Shown: in pieces, positions 15,447 to 23,315 of the stretch
How positions within the stretch are numbered: position 1 is the stretch's first letter
Layout: each line of letters starts with the position of its first letter
Source: JACVRW01 sp963825345
GTDB taxonomy: Bacteria; Actinomycetota; Thermoleophilia; Solirubrobacterales; Thermoleophilaceae
Assembly (NCBI GenBank): GCA_963825345.1
Contig: CAWGSQ010000005.1
Span: 248,001-312,000, forward strand
Reading direction: 5' to 3'
Length of the DNA: 64,000 nt
Position numbers and translations under genes: made by a program
Notes under the pieces: generated by a model
Told to the model about the DNA's origin: nothing
Seen by the model: the letters and a program-made list of their open reading frames with translations, nothing else
Databases searched by the model: none

Positions 15447-16786
15447 GGTCCGCCTCCGTAGAGCGTGGCGTCGCCGCCCGGGGCGCTCAGGTTTGGCGCC
15501 TCCTGCGTCTCGCAGGGCACGTCCGGCCGGTGCGGCGGCGGCATGTTCGGGTCGAGCGGCGCGGCCGGCTCGATCTTTCCGGCGCCGAGCTTGACCGGGT
15601 TCACGCCCTGGATGTGGAAGATCGGCGTGTTCGCGTCGTTCAGGCGGCTCTCGCCGGCGAGGCCCACGAAGCTGCGGTTGATCTGCTCGCGAACGAGGTG
15701 GCCCGAGTTGCCCTCCTCAAGGCTCGGGATCTCCGACTCCACGAACGGCACCAGCACGTTGTTCGTGCACGACGAGAGGGCGCGCAGCTGCGAGAGGAAC
15801 GGCACGAGGCGCGTGTTCAGCCTCACGAGGTCCGGCACCGCCTGCCGGAGGTCGGCCGCGAGGCCCTGCAGCTCACCCGGTTGCACGAGGCCGCGCGCCT
15901 GAGCGAACCACGGGGTGGCCGCAGCAAGCGCGGGCACCGACGAGCGGACGCCCGGCAGCGCCTCACGCGAGAAGGTGCGCAGCGTGGGCAGGGCCGCGTC
16001 CAGTTCGGCAAGCGCGGGAATGCCCACCCGCAGCGTGTCGCGCAGGGCGGGCACGGCCGCCTCGAGCGCCGAGTCCTGGCTCGCGATGGCTCCGGCCGTG
16101 GTGTTCAGGTCGGTCACGAGCTCCTTGAGCGCCGCGGGGTTGTTTCCAAGCGCGGCGAAGGTCTTCTGCTGGCCCTTCAACAGCCGCTGCACGTCGCGGT
16201 CGGGATCCACGCCGAGCAGCGCGTCGTTGGTGAGCGCGCCGTAGCGGTAGGCCGGCTCGAAGGACGGGATCGCGCGGTTGAACGCCTTGGCGCCGCCGCC
16301 CTCAAGAGCCACCGTGCCGTACTCGTGCAGGAAGGTCTGGAGGTCGCCGCGGACGTCCGAGTCGAGCGTGTCGAGGATCTCCGGCAGCGTCACCGCGGAG
16401 GTGGTCTGGGTGATCGGGATGGTCGAGCCGTCGTCGAGCTCGCCGCCCGATGGCGACCCTGGCTGGATGTCCACGAAGAAGTTGCCCTCGAGGAAGATGC
16501 GCGAGCGGATCTGGGCCCTGGCGTCCGTGCGGATCGGGAGGGCGTCTTTCTTCAGCTCCATCGTCACCTCGGCCGCGCCGCCGCCGTCCTTCGGCTGGAC
16601 CTTCGTGACCTTGCCGACCTCGACCCCCGCGATCCTCACCGGCGAGCGCGGCTTCAGGCTCTCCACGTCGCGGAACATGGCCTTCAGCTCGTACGGGTTC
16701 GCGAACGGGTTCGCCTTCGTGAAGCCGAAGTAGGCGAGCAGGGCGAGCGTCGTGATGGCGAGGATGCCGGCCTTGAAGACGCTCAT
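15443..16786 (-). CDS. MCE-family protein, fourth gene of the mce operon (MceD-like)
   Basis: 447 residues, the shortest of the six. A very short cytoplasmic start precedes the membrane helix (about 5-21). The MCE domain contains SLKPRSPVRIAGVEVGKV and LEGNFFVDIQPGSPSGGELDDG. The helical region has many Ala/Leu repeats, and the C-terminus is rich in Pro and Asn (DPNMPPPHRPDVPCETQ). Predicted to face the periplasm-like space and to form one subunit of a hetero-hexameric lipid channel. 4-nt overlaps on both sides. Confidence 0.9.
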   Translation of the reverse strand: MSVFKAGILAITTLALLAYFGFTKANPFANPYELKAMFRDVESLKPRSPVRIAGVEVGKVTKVQPKDGGGAAEVTMELKKDALPIRTDARAQIRSRIFLEGNFFVDIQPGSPSGGELDDGSTIPITQTTSAVTLPEILDTLDSDVRGDLQTFLHEYGTVALEGGGAKAFNRAIPSFEPAYRYGALTNDALLGVDPDRDVQRLLKGQQKTFAALGNNPAALKELVTDLNTTAGAIASQDSALEAAVPALRDTLRVGIPALAELDAALPTLRTFSREALPGVRSSVPALAAATPWFAQARGLVQPGELQGLAADLRQAVPDLVRLNTRLVPFLSQLRALSSCTNNVLVPFVESEIPSLEEGNSGHLVREQINRSFVGLAGESRLNDANTPIFHIQGVNPVKLGAGKIEPAAPLDPNMPPPHRPDVPCETQEAPNLSAPGGDATLYGGGP

Positions 16787-18270
16787 GGCACGTCCTCCAC
16801 GTGGTCGATGCCGAGCTCACGCGACTTGAAGGTGCCGCCGGTCAGGACGGGCGTGTCGGGGTCCACCACGATGTGCTTGGCGTTCCAGCGGTCGCCCTTG
16901 GACAGGCTGTTCGGATAGCCCGTCTGCCCGCCCTGGCAGTCCGCGCGTCCGCTTGAGTCGATCGCCGGACCGCCGTACTGCGTGTGCAGCGACTGCTGGT
17001 GCGGCGTCGCGTTCGGATCCCCGTCGACCGGCTTCGTGGACTCGGTGGTCCCGAGCGTGTTCGGCTGCTGGGTGTCCACGAGCTTCGCGAGGATGCGCTC
17101 GGTGGTGCCGCCGGCCACCGTGGCCGACTGGTGCGTGCCGAGCGGGTTGAAGAAGTAGACGAGGTAGTTGCAGACCGTCTGGTAGGGCGCCACGAACTCG
17201 AGCGCGGGGCGCGTGCCCCTCACGGCGGTGCGCAGGTCCTTCAGCGCGAGCAGCGTGTTCGGGTTGTCGCCGAGGTCCTCGGCGGCCTCGAAGAGGTCCT
17301 CCAGGTCCTCGCCGAGCTGCGGCGTCTGCTGGAAGGCGGGCACGCCCGCCTGGAGCGCGTCATTCACCAGCGGGAGCGTCCGCGGCAGCTGCGCGGCAGC
17401 CGGCTGGAGATCGCGCGACACGGCCGCGAAGCGCGCGAGGAACGGGGTCTGGACCCTGAACGACTGCGTCGCGGCCTCGAGTGTGGGCGGGCTCTCCTCG
17501 ATCGTCTCCCGCAGCGCCTCGGGATCGCGCCCGATCGCCGCGAAGGTGGTTGCCATCTCGCCGAACCAGCGCGCCTGAACGCGCGCCACCGGCGCGGCCT
17601 GGGCCGCCGCCGCCCCGAGGCCCGGGAAGAAGTTGCGCAGCTCGGTCTTCGGGTCGGAGAGGTTGCGCATCACCGGCAGCAGGTAGCGCGTGAAGGGCTC
17701 GAGCGAGCCGATCGTGGTGTTGATCGCGGGGCCGCGGCCGGCGATCGAATTCCCGAACCCCTGGAGGGACTTGCGGGCATCCGCGCGGGTCTCGGGCGGG
17801 AAGCTCGAGAGCACGTCCTCGAGCTCCGGCGCGTCCCCGGTGGCATTCTTGATCGGGATCGTGTCGCCGTCCTCGAACGTCTTGCCCGCGCGGCCAGGGA
17901 CAAGCTCCACGTACTTGAGGCCGAGCGCGGAGCGCGGGCGCACCGACAGGGTCGAGTCCACGGCCAGCGGCTCGATCGACTTGTCGAGCTTGAGGTCGAG
18001 GACGGCGATGGCGCGCTCCTCGCCGTTCACGCGAATGCGATCGCTCTTGATGTCCTTCACGATGCCGACCCGGAAGCCGCCGGCGCGGACCTCGTTGCCC
18101 TTCACGAGCTTGGCGCCGTTCGGCACCTGGGCCTCGAGCGCGTAGGTGGGAACGAACGGGAGGCCGTTGTTCGCCTGGTACGAGATGAACACGGCGACGA
18201 TCGCGATCATCACCGTTACCGCGCCGATGAGGACAGGGCTTGCCCCGAGCTGTCGAGCGCTGCGCCTCAT
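16783..18270 (-). CDS. MCE-family protein, third gene of the mce operon (MceC-like)
   Basis: 495 residues. After a basic start (RRSARQLG) there is one membrane helix (about 15-32) and an MCE domain with KLVKGNEVRAGGFRVGIVKD and ALGLKYVELVPG. The middle is a long run of amphipathic helices. The C-terminal ~130 residues include a conserved aromatic stretch, YQTVCNYLVYFFNPLG, also found in other MCE proteins, and a final soluble tail. It overlaps neighbouring genes by 4 nt on each side, so stoichiometric expression through translational coupling is likely. Confidence 0.9.
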   Translation of the reverse strand: MRRSARQLGASPVLIGAVTVMIAIVAVFISYQANNGLPFVPTYALEAQVPNGAKLVKGNEVRAGGFRVGIVKDIKSDRIRVNGEERAIAVLDLKLDKSIEPLAVDSTLSVRPRSALGLKYVELVPGRAGKTFEDGDTIPIKNATGDAPELEDVLSSFPPETRADARKSLQGFGNSIAGRGPAINTTIGSLEPFTRYLLPVMRNLSDPKTELRNFFPGLGAAAAQAAPVARVQARWFGEMATTFAAIGRDPEALRETIEESPPTLEAATQSFRVQTPFLARFAAVSRDLQPAAAQLPRTLPLVNDALQAGVPAFQQTPQLGEDLEDLFEAAEDLGDNPNTLLALKDLRTAVRGTRPALEFVAPYQTVCNYLVYFFNPLGTHQSATVAGGTTERILAKLVDTQQPNTLGTTESTKPVDGDPNATPHQQSLHTQYGGPAIDSSGRADCQGGQTGYPNSLSKGDRWNAKHIVVDPDTPVLTGGTFKSRELGIDHVEDVP

Positions 18271-19796
18271 TCGCCGAGCAGGAAGTCGAGGGCAGGGATG
18301 CTTGGGTCAGCCGGCGCGGTTTCGGGCGTCGCCGGGGGCGCGCCGGGTGCGGCGGGCGCGCCGGGCATGCCGGGCATGCTCGGCATGCCGGGCAAGGACC
18401 GCAGCGCCGAGGGCGGAGCGGCGGCGGTCGAGGACGCCGCGGCGGCCGACCCGCCTGCCGCCGTCGGATCAGGCGTCGTCACGCCCGGCTGTGTCGGGCC
18501 GAGGAACTGGTTGCAGCGCTCGATCTTCTCCTCCGACGGCTTGACCTCGTAGGGCGAGCACTCGTTCACGAGCGCGGTCAGGCGCAGCACGTGGCCCACG
18601 TCGTCGAGCCCGTTCGTGGACAGGGTCTGCCAGTAGAAGAAGTTCCAGATCGCCTCCATGCCGGTGAAGCCGGCACGGCTCGAGGTGGTGTGCGTCTTGT
18701 CGCCAGCGGGCGGCCCGCTCGCCGCCGCGCGCCGGTCGGGCTCGACACCGCGCCCGCGGTCGTCGATCGTCTGAAGCAGCTGGCGCAGCGGCTTGGCGAA
18801 GCCCGGCGCGTCCTTCGCCAGACGGCGCAGCTCGCGGACCTCCTCGGTGGTCTTGATGACCGCACGGCGGCCCACCACGGACGCCTCGCCGAGCGCCTTG
18901 AACGCCGGCAGGCCCTCCGCCGTGAAGGGGCGCAGCCGCGTGAGGAAGGTGTCGAGCTCGTCGGCGGACGACTCGAGGTCACGCAGCACCGGCGTCTGCG
19001 CCTCGGTCAGGTCCCCGAGGCGGCCCATGTAGGGCTCGAGCTCCGCGAGGAAGGCCGGCAGGCGCCTGAAGCTCTCCCCCAGCTCGTCGCGCCGCGAGGC
19101 CGAGATCTCCGCGGTCTCCCCCGCCTCGCGCACGAAGCGGCTCACGTCCTGCTTGCGGTCCTCGAGCGCGCCCACCACGGTGTTCGCATCGCCGATGAAC
19201 TTCTGGATCGTGTCGGTCTGGCGACCGAGGATCTCCAGGGTCTGGCTCGTCTCGCGAAGCGCCGGATGCGCGCGGCGGAGCACTTCGCTGAGGTCGCCCG
19301 GGCGGCCCGCGAGGCCGGCGCCCAGCTCGCCCACGATCAGGCGGAAGCGGTCGCGGTAGGGCCGGCGCATGATGTCGCCGACCAGGTCGATCGCGATCGT
19401 CGAGCTGGTCTGTTCGACGGGCACGCGGCCGCCGTCGGACAGCCGCTCGTCCGAGGTGCCCGGCTCGCAGTCCACGAAGTACTCGCCGATCAGGGACTGC
19501 GGGCGGATCTCGCAGTGTGCGTCCTTGCGCAGGTCCGCCAGGCCGGGCTCAGTGACCTCGGCCTCGACGAGCGCCACCGGCCGGCCGCCGACCTTGGTGA
19601 CCTTGAACGTCTTCGTCTGCCCGGCCCGAACGCCCGCGACCTTGAAGTCGCCGCCCTCGGTGAGCCCGAAGGCGTTGTCGAAGAACAGCTTGTAGGTCTT
19701 GCTGCCGGTGTCCTCGTCGTCCTTGGCGCCCAGCGACAGGGCGGCTCCGCACACGATCCCCAGCACCAGCGCGACGGCGGCGATCATCCGCTTCAC
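18267..19796 (-). CDS. MCE-family protein with Gly-Met-Pro tail, second gene of the mce operon (MceB-like)
   Basis: 509 residues. A short N-terminal hydrophobic segment (about 4-22) acts as anchor or signal; the only nearby Cys (VLGIVCGA) does not match a lipobox well. The MCE domain includes GLTEGGDFKVAGVRAG and SLIGEYFVDCEPG. A helical region follows, then AIWNFFYWQTLS near residue 385. The last ~70 residues are Ala/Pro/Thr-rich and contain a run of GMP and GAP triplets (around 465-485), unlike its paralogues. The tail may be disordered and surface-exposed. Coupled by 4-nt overlaps. Confidence 0.9.
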   Translation of the reverse strand: MKRMIAAVALVLGIVCGAALSLGAKDDEDTGSKTYKLFFDNAFGLTEGGDFKVAGVRAGQTKTFKVTKVGGRPVALVEAEVTEPGLADLRKDAHCEIRPQSLIGEYFVDCEPGTSDERLSDGGRVPVEQTSSTIAIDLVGDIMRRPYRDRFRLIVGELGAGLAGRPGDLSEVLRRAHPALRETSQTLEILGRQTDTIQKFIGDANTVVGALEDRKQDVSRFVREAGETAEISASRRDELGESFRRLPAFLAELEPYMGRLGDLTEAQTPVLRDLESSADELDTFLTRLRPFTAEGLPAFKALGEASVVGRRAVIKTTEEVRELRRLAKDAPGFAKPLRQLLQTIDDRGRGVEPDRRAAASGPPAGDKTHTTSSRAGFTGMEAIWNFFYWQTLSTNGLDDVGHVLRLTALVNECSPYEVKPSEEKIERCNQFLGPTQPGVTTPDPTAAGGSAAAASSTAAAPPSALRSLPGMPSMPGMPGAPAAPGAPPATPETAPADPSIPALDFLLGE

Positions 19797-21163
19797 GGGC
19801 CCACCGACCTCTGGTTGGGGTCGCAGTCGAGCGCCGCGGCCTCCTCAGCCGAGAAGACGTTGCTGCCGTCCGCCGCGGGCAGCTCGTTCGCCCCCGGGCA
19901 GCGGCGGAACTGCTTCAGCTTCGGCCCCGCCCCGTAGAGGATCTCGGAGAAGTTGATCCAGGCGCGCGAGAAGCCGCCGTTGGCGTCGTAGCCGCCCGTG
20001 GTCGAGAAATCGTCCATCCAGCCGACGAAGTCGGACGTGTAGGGCCGCCCGAAGGCGATCGTGGGCGCGGCGGCGTTCAGCGCGTCAGTGGTCTCGGGGA
20101 ACGCGCCACGGCGATCGGCGCCGTTCACGCGCTGGCCGTCCATGGCCACCTGTGCGAGCGGCGGGAAGCTCTTGATCAGCTCGATCAGGTCGTTGTTGGG
20201 CCCCTTGCGCGTGATCGTGCGGGACAGGTCGCGGATCGTCGGCTCGCCGTCGCGCACGAACAGGCGCGCCTCGTCGAGGAACGGCCCGAGCCGCTTCACG
20301 GCGGGCTTTGACGCGTCCACGAACGGATCCACGTCGTCGAGGGCGGAGCGCAGGTTCACGAAGGTCGTGTTCGCCCGGCGCATGAACGGCGGGAGGAGCT
20401 CCACCGACTCGGCGAGAGCGTCCTGCTGGCGCCCAAGCGCGCCGAAGGTGGCGTTCAGGTTGCCGACCACGCCGGTGAGGTCCTCGCGGCGGTCGGCGAG
20501 GGCGTTCACGAGGCTGCCGGAGTCCACGAGGAAGCGCTCGAGCAGCGCGTCGTCGCGGGTGAGCTCCTGGAAGAGCCTGCTGCCGGTGCTGAGCGCGGGG
20601 TTCAGGTAGTGGACGCCCCGGCGCAGCTCCTTGCCACGGCCCTTGAGCATCTCCCCCGAGCCCTTGAAGAAGTCCTGGAGCCCAGTGCGCGTGCGCTCGT
20701 CGAACAGGTCGAAGATCTGGTCGAGCTCGACCGCCGTGTTGGTCTGGTCGGTGCCGATCACGCCGCCGTCGTCGATGTCGTCGCCGTTCGCGGGACCCAG
20801 CTTGAGGTCCACGTAGCGGTTGGCGATGCCGGACAGCGACGCCTGCTTGATCATCACCTGCGTGCCGCGGCGCAGCGGGCTGTAGTCGTCGTCCTTGATG
20901 GCGAGCGTGACCTTCGCGGTCCCGTCCTGGGTCACGTCGATGTCCTTGACGCTCCCCACGGTCACGCCGCCGGCCTTCACCTCGTTGCCCTTCACGAGCT
21001 GCCCGGCGTTCACGAACTCGGCGGTCACGCGGTAGCCACCGTCGCCCCGAAACAACAGAATGGCGACGGCTATGACTGCGAGGAGGACCAGTGCTGCCGC
21101 TAAGGCACGCTTCTTGAGATCCGGACTTCCCTCCGTGCGCAGTCCGGCCCCAGCTGCGCTCAT
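19793..21163 (-). CDS. MCE-family protein, first gene of the mce operon (MceA-like)
   Basis: 456 residues. One membrane helix (about 19-40) is followed by an MCE domain with GQLVKGNEVKAGGVTVGSV and SGIANRYVDLKLGPANGDD. The helical region (about 130-330) is typical, and an Asn/Gly-rich segment with RAWINFSEILYGAGP lies near 400. It leads a six-gene chain in which every junction overlaps by 4 nt. AGAGAAG about 6 nt before the ATG could serve as a ribosome-binding site, unusual for this window. No yrbE permease genes precede it; instead the isochorismate synthase gene ends 55 nt upstream on the same strand. Confidence 0.9.
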   Translation of the reverse strand: MSAAGAGLRTEGSPDLKKRALAAALVLLAVIAVAILLFRGDGGYRVTAEFVNAGQLVKGNEVKAGGVTVGSVKDIDVTQDGTAKVTLAIKDDDYSPLRRGTQVMIKQASLSGIANRYVDLKLGPANGDDIDDGGVIGTDQTNTAVELDQIFDLFDERTRTGLQDFFKGSGEMLKGRGKELRRGVHYLNPALSTGSRLFQELTRDDALLERFLVDSGSLVNALADRREDLTGVVGNLNATFGALGRQQDALAESVELLPPFMRRANTTFVNLRSALDDVDPFVDASKPAVKRLGPFLDEARLFVRDGEPTIRDLSRTITRKGPNNDLIELIKSFPPLAQVAMDGQRVNGADRRGAFPETTDALNAAAPTIAFGRPYTSDFVGWMDDFSTTGGYDANGGFSRAWINFSEILYGAGPKLKQFRRCPGANELPAADGSNVFSAEEAAALDCDPNQRSVGP

Positions 21164-21218
21164 TGGCTTCTCTTACCCCGTTTGAGGGCCCACTCACACA
21201 CGCAGGGCCGCGCCAGAA

Positions 21219-22433
21219 TCAAGAAACGAGCGGGAGAAGCGCCTGGAGCTTCACCTCGGTCTCGGCCAACTCGTCCGCCGGCACGGATTCGCTGACGATC
21301 CCGCAGCCGGCGTACAGGTGTGCCACGCGGCCCCTCAGGAGCGCGCAGCGGAGGGCCACGCAGAACTCGCCGTCCTCTGCGAGGTCGGTCCAGCCCACCG
21401 CGCCGGCGTACCAGCCGCGGTCGAGTCCCTCGAGGGCGGGAATCAGCGGCAGAGCGGCCTCGCGCGGCTCTCCGCCCACGGCGGGGGTCGGAAGCAGCAG
21501 GCCCACCAGCTCCACAGCCGGAACGGGGTCGGCCAGCTGGGCGCGGATCGGAGTGGCGAGGTGCTGCACGTTATGAACCTTCACCAGCACCGGCTCCTCG
21601 GCCGCGGCAACCCAGAGGCTCACCGGATCGAGCGTGCGCTCGATGCGGCGCGCCACGATCGCCTGTTCCGCGCGGTCCTTCGTGCTCTGGAGCAGTTGCT
21701 CGCCCAGGTGATCGTCCACCGAGGGATCCGCGCTGCGGCGGGTGGTGCCCGCCAGGGCCACGGTCTGAGCGCGCTGGCCGTCGCGGCGCACGAGAAGCTC
21801 GGGGCTGGCGCCCACGAACGCCGCCTCCGGGGTGCCGACGCACCAGCAGTAGCAGGCGGGGAACAGCTCGCGCAGGGCGCCGAACACGGCCGCCGGGTCG
21901 TGTGCAGACGCCGCATGGGCACGCACCTCGCGCGCGAGAACGACCTTCTCGAGCTCGCCCTTGCGAATCCGCTCCACCGCGCGCTCGACGGCGTGCTCGT
22001 AGTGGGAGGGCGGGGCGGCGCTGGCCACGCGGGTGCGTTCGACGGGGTCGGGGTCGAGGAGGGGGATGGCGGTGGGCGCGAGGTCTTCGACCCGGCTCAC
22101 GAGTCTCTCCACCACCGCCTCGACGTCGTCGTCGGGCTCAACTGCAGCATTGAGGGTTAGGCGGGCCTCGTTGGCCTGCCGCGAGACCGCCACTTCCGGC
22201 AGCACGAGGCTCGCGGGCGCCAGGCTTGACCACTCGGGGGAGGCTCCGCCGTTGTGTGCGAACGCGAAGCCGCCCATGAAGGCGGGGCCGGCCGCCGGCG
22301 GCCGCTGCGGGTCCTCGGCGGGGTCGTCGGTGATCGCGTCTCGCCCCACCTCGCGCGCGCGGCTGGCCACCTCCGCGAAGCGGCCCGGCCCGTGCGCCTC
22401 GATCGTCAGCGCCTCACCCAGCCCAGCGAGCAC
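21219..22433 (-). CDS. menF: isochorismate synthase (main intact frame)
   Basis: Chorismate-binding-family enzyme that converts chorismate to isochorismate for menaquinone. The 404 residues in this frame hold the catalytic core: FAFAHNGGASPEWSSL, RIRKGELEKVVLAREV, SPELLVRRDGQ, ALAGTTRRSADPSVDD, the Glu-rich metal site near LVGLLLPTPAVGGEPRE, and the closing YAGCGIVSESVPADELAETE. The GTG at 22433 is the first usable start in this frame but is internal to the family, whose N-terminus continues upstream in another frame (next entry). The native gene would be about 480 residues. Entry enzyme for MenD. Confidence 0.9.
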   Translation of the reverse strand: MLAGLGEALTIEAHGPGRFAEVASRAREVGRDAITDDPAEDPQRPPAAGPAFMGGFAFAHNGGASPEWSSLAPASLVLPEVAVSRQANEARLTLNAAVEPDDDVEAVVERLVSRVEDLAPTAIPLLDPDPVERTRVASAAPPSHYEHAVERAVERIRKGELEKVVLAREVRAHAASAHDPAAVFGALRELFPACYCWCVGTPEAAFVGASPELLVRRDGQRAQTVALAGTTRRSADPSVDDHLGEQLLQSTKDRAEQAIVARRIERTLDPVSLWVAAAEEPVLVKVHNVQHLATPIRAQLADPVPAVELVGLLLPTPAVGGEPREAALPLIPALEGLDRGWYAGAVGWTDLAEDGEFCVALRCALLRGRVAHLYAGCGIVSESVPADELAETEVKLQALLPLVS

Positions 22434-22669
22434 GAAGCCGTCGCGGTCGGGCTGCTCGAGGCAGGCGAAGCGGTCGTTGGGCCGCCGGGCGCCTAGAACT
22501 GCAGCACCGAGGTCGAGATCGGCCGGGATCGGGACCGTGATCGCCGCGAGCGTGCCTTTGCCGCTCCGTCGCGCCTTCGCTGCGGCCTCCGAACCCGCTC
22601 GTGGAGCAGCTCAACGGCAGCACTGGAGAGCGCAAAGCGATCCTCCGGGCCTGCAACGCGAACGGTCAT
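22434..22669 (-). pseudogene. menF: frameshifted 5' end of menF
   Basis: From an ATG at 22669 the minus strand reads MTVRVAGPEDRFALSSAAVE and on to HERV, a normal isochorismate synthase start. Near 22591-22594 the homology jumps to the frame of the main gene (SEAAAKARRSGKGTLAAITV, then GAAVLGARRPNDRFACLEQP). One extra T in the GGTTCG segment would join the frames. In the deposited sequence the first frame ends in TAG at about 22495, and the second has a stop at 22611-22613. It is either a one-base sequencing deletion or a true lesion; programmed slippage is not supported by any evident slippery heptamer. Confidence 0.75.
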
Positions 22670-22751
22670 CACCCACAGGATGCCGGATTGCGGTCGACTG
22701 TCCTGTCTAAGGGTTGATACGCAGGCCTAGGGCAGGACGGTCGAACGGGCT

Positions 22752-23312
22752 CTAGGTGATGCTTCGGCCGCGCGCCACGGCGATCTCGCCGGTGCGGATC
22801 AGCTCGATCAGGCCGAACGGGCGCACCATGCCCTCGAAGGCCTGGATCTTGTCCTCGGTGCCCGTGATCTCCACGGTCACGCTGCGCTTCGACACGTCCA
22901 CGGTCTTGCCGCGGAAGATTTCGGTGAACTGCATCACCTGGGCGCGAGCGTCGCCGTCCTGGCACGAGATCTTGAACAGCGCCAGTTCACGCGCCACCGT
23001 CTCCTCGGGCTCGAGATCGCGGATCTTGATCACGTGGACGAGCTTGTGGAGCTGCTTCGTCACCTGGTCGATCGGGTGCGCCGCTCCGTCGAGCGTCAGC
23101 GTGATCCGCGAGATCGACGTGTCGTCCGTGGCGCCCACAGCCAGCGAGTCGATGTTGAAGCCACGCCGGGCGAACAGGCCCGCGATGCGCGCCAGCACAC
23201 CGGGCTTGTTCTCCACGAGGATCGACAGGATGTGCTTGCGGCCCGTGCGGATCCCGCCGCTCGCCTGGAGATCCTCGAGGTTCAGGACCTCCTTGGTGCC
23301 TGGCTCACCCAT
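22752..23312 (-). CDS. ilvN: acetolactate synthase small (regulatory) subunit
   Basis: 186 residues. The N-terminal ACT domain (about 27-100) shows ILSILVENKPGVLARIAGLF and RRGFNIDSLAVG, the standard IlvN/IlvH signature that binds valine for feedback inhibition. The C-terminal ALS_ss domain includes FRGKTVDVSKRSVTVEITG. It activates and regulates IlvB. It starts 3 nt after the ilvB stop, so the two are co-translated. The 82 bp beyond its stop separate it from menF, and I see nothing else there. Confidence 0.97.
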   Translation of the reverse strand: MGEPGTKEVLNLEDLQASGGIRTGRKHILSILVENKPGVLARIAGLFARRGFNIDSLAVGATDDTSISRITLTLDGAAHPIDQVTKQLHKLVHVIKIRDLEPEETVARELALFKISCQDGDARAQVMQFTEIFRGKTVDVSKRSVTVEITGTEDKIQAFEGMVRPFGLIELIRTGEIAVARGRSIT

Positions 23313-23315
23313 CGC

